Shown here in pieces: positions 62,905-64,000 of a stretch of 64,000 bases of DNA; position 1 is the stretch's first letter; each line of letters starts with the position of its first letter. This DNA is from Eopsaltria australis. Its lineage: Eukaryota > Chordata > Aves > Passeriformes > Petroicidae. The position numbers and the translations under genes were made by a program. The notes beneath the pieces were generated by a model, which had not been told where the DNA came from, did not search any database, and saw only the letters and a list, made by a program, of their open reading frames with translations. The stretch lies in assembly GCA_034509425.1 (NCBI GenBank), contig JAVTVJ010011652.1, forward strand, positions 2,185,001 to 2,249,000. Reading direction: 5' to 3'.

Positions 62905-64000
62905 CTGGGAAGGAATAAGAGACATTAGTGACTCAGGTCTTCGAGGTTGTTTATTTTTTTTTTTTTTTTTTCTTAAAGTTAAGGCTGCAACTACCAATCA
63001 CCTCAAATCAGAACAGGAAGAATATTGCCTAAGCTGTCAATCCAGCAAATTTGGGTAAGCAAAAGTCAAGATGAAAAGACACAGAATCAAACAAAAAGTA
63101 AATCCTGTATTACTCCTGCCTGTGATTTCAGTTTTAGAAACCCCAGGAGGAAGCAACATGGAATCTAATTTTTACTATAAATACATCAATACCATAAAGA
63201 AAATAACAGGGTAGTAACATCAAAGTCTCTGTGGGGTGTCATATGTCATGGCTGAAGCAAGGCACAGAGGAGTACCTTTCACAGACAATTTTTCTGTTCC
63301 TTTGCACATTAAAAAAAAAGGAAAAAAAAGACACAAAGACCTTCACGTGTGAAAGCAAAACACCCACTGCCAAGACAAAGCACTACAATGGTTCTGCCAT
63401 GAAATGCAGGGATATACAATAGCCTGAAGCTTCAATTTTGAACTCCTGGGATCTGGTAAGGACCTTGTGACCAGCACAAGGAGTTCAAGGTCATTAAGTA
63501 ACATCTCTGTTCAGCGTGGGTTCTCTGAATATTTGTTTCCGGGTTTTCCAGGGTTCTTCTCTAAAAAATTCTTCAGTGGATGTGTCTGTAGTTTACAAGA
63601 AGGAATCAACCTGACCCCAGGACAGTAGCTCTTGTCCTAACTGCATTTCACCTGATGCCCTCCTTTCCCATGTTTTCACCCTAAGAACTGGTGTGCTCTG
63701 GGCACACAGCAGAACCTGCTGAAGCTGACAGAGGCTTCCCCTGCACCAGCTGCTCCATGGCTGGTCACAGGGCTGTCAGCACACCAAGGCTCACTCTAAT
63801 GGCAGTCTGAGTCAAGTTTAGGGATACCATCAGGTATTACATCAATGGTTTGACCCATTGCCTATCCCATTCCACTCCCCTCAGTTTCCCTATGGTTAAG
63901 TCCAAATAAAGGCCTTCAATTAAAGCCTGTGAGAGAAAAATTGAAGTGTTGCACTATTTCCCAGTAAGGGTGCAGTGAATTACTCCCAGCTGAACTAATA
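62905..64000 (-). other. TRUB1: TRUB1 upstream intron (continues beyond window)
   Basis: Minus-strand sequence upstream of the 62823-62904 exon. It includes an 18-base T run (62954-62971) about 50 bases outside the acceptor. No exon encoding the segment before KYTAIG (the GGTLD and MLSGSK-type motifs) was found, so the preceding exons lie to the right of the window. Confidence 0.75.
62954..62971. repeat. Poly-T run (18)
   Basis: Homopolymer of T on the plus strand, A on the transcribed TRUB1 strand, just beyond the branch-point region of the adjacent acceptor. Confidence 0.9.

Overview
The window is vertebrate nuclear DNA, almost certainly from a bird. It is AT-rich and sparse in interspersed repeats. 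The recognisable transposons are 3'-terminal fragments of CR1 LINEs, the dominant avian LINE family, plus ancient MIR/CORE-SINE relics. I cannot determine the bird order. There are no bacterial-type features (operons, CRISPR, insertion sequences).

The one gene I can support is TRUB1, a TruB-family RNA pseudouridine synthase, on the minus strand at the right-hand end. Five consecutive coding exons are present (62823-62904, 58370-58442, 57028-57167, 55857-55913 and 54273-54487). They splice in one continuous frame with GT-AG boundaries and encode the C-terminal 188 residues. The first exons, with the promoter and the catalytic-aspartate motif, lie beyond position 64000. A 3' UTR of about 310 bases leads to an AATAAA signal at 53979-53984. 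The introns hold a perfect 30-bp tandem duplication, homopolymer runs and a possible MIR relic.

Positions 1-53950 hold no gene that I can recognise. In other amniotes ATRNL1 is the neighbour downstream of TRUB1, so this is probably the TRUB1-ATRNL1 intergenic interval; that is inference from known synteny, and no ATRNL1 exon was identified. The interval contains CR1 pieces (4755-5165, 12533-12632, 16076-16219, possibly 11525-11715), a near full-length MIR-type SINE (21856-22093), two diverged tandem duplications (47-bp unit at 1737-1830, 87-bp unit at 19645-19806), poly-A runs, a GT-rich/G-rich tract (30925-31018), a compact G-quadruplex-like motif (36492-36509) and several GC-richer islands (36250-38290, 40760-40965, 43640-44015, 49140-49215). 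Open reading frames there reach at most 174 codons and show no family resemblance, so I treat them as chance.

I found no convincing new biological system. The items most worth a second look are the diverged C-terminal tail of TRUB1, the intact MIR copy, the tandem duplications and the GC-rich/G4 islands in an otherwise AT-rich desert.
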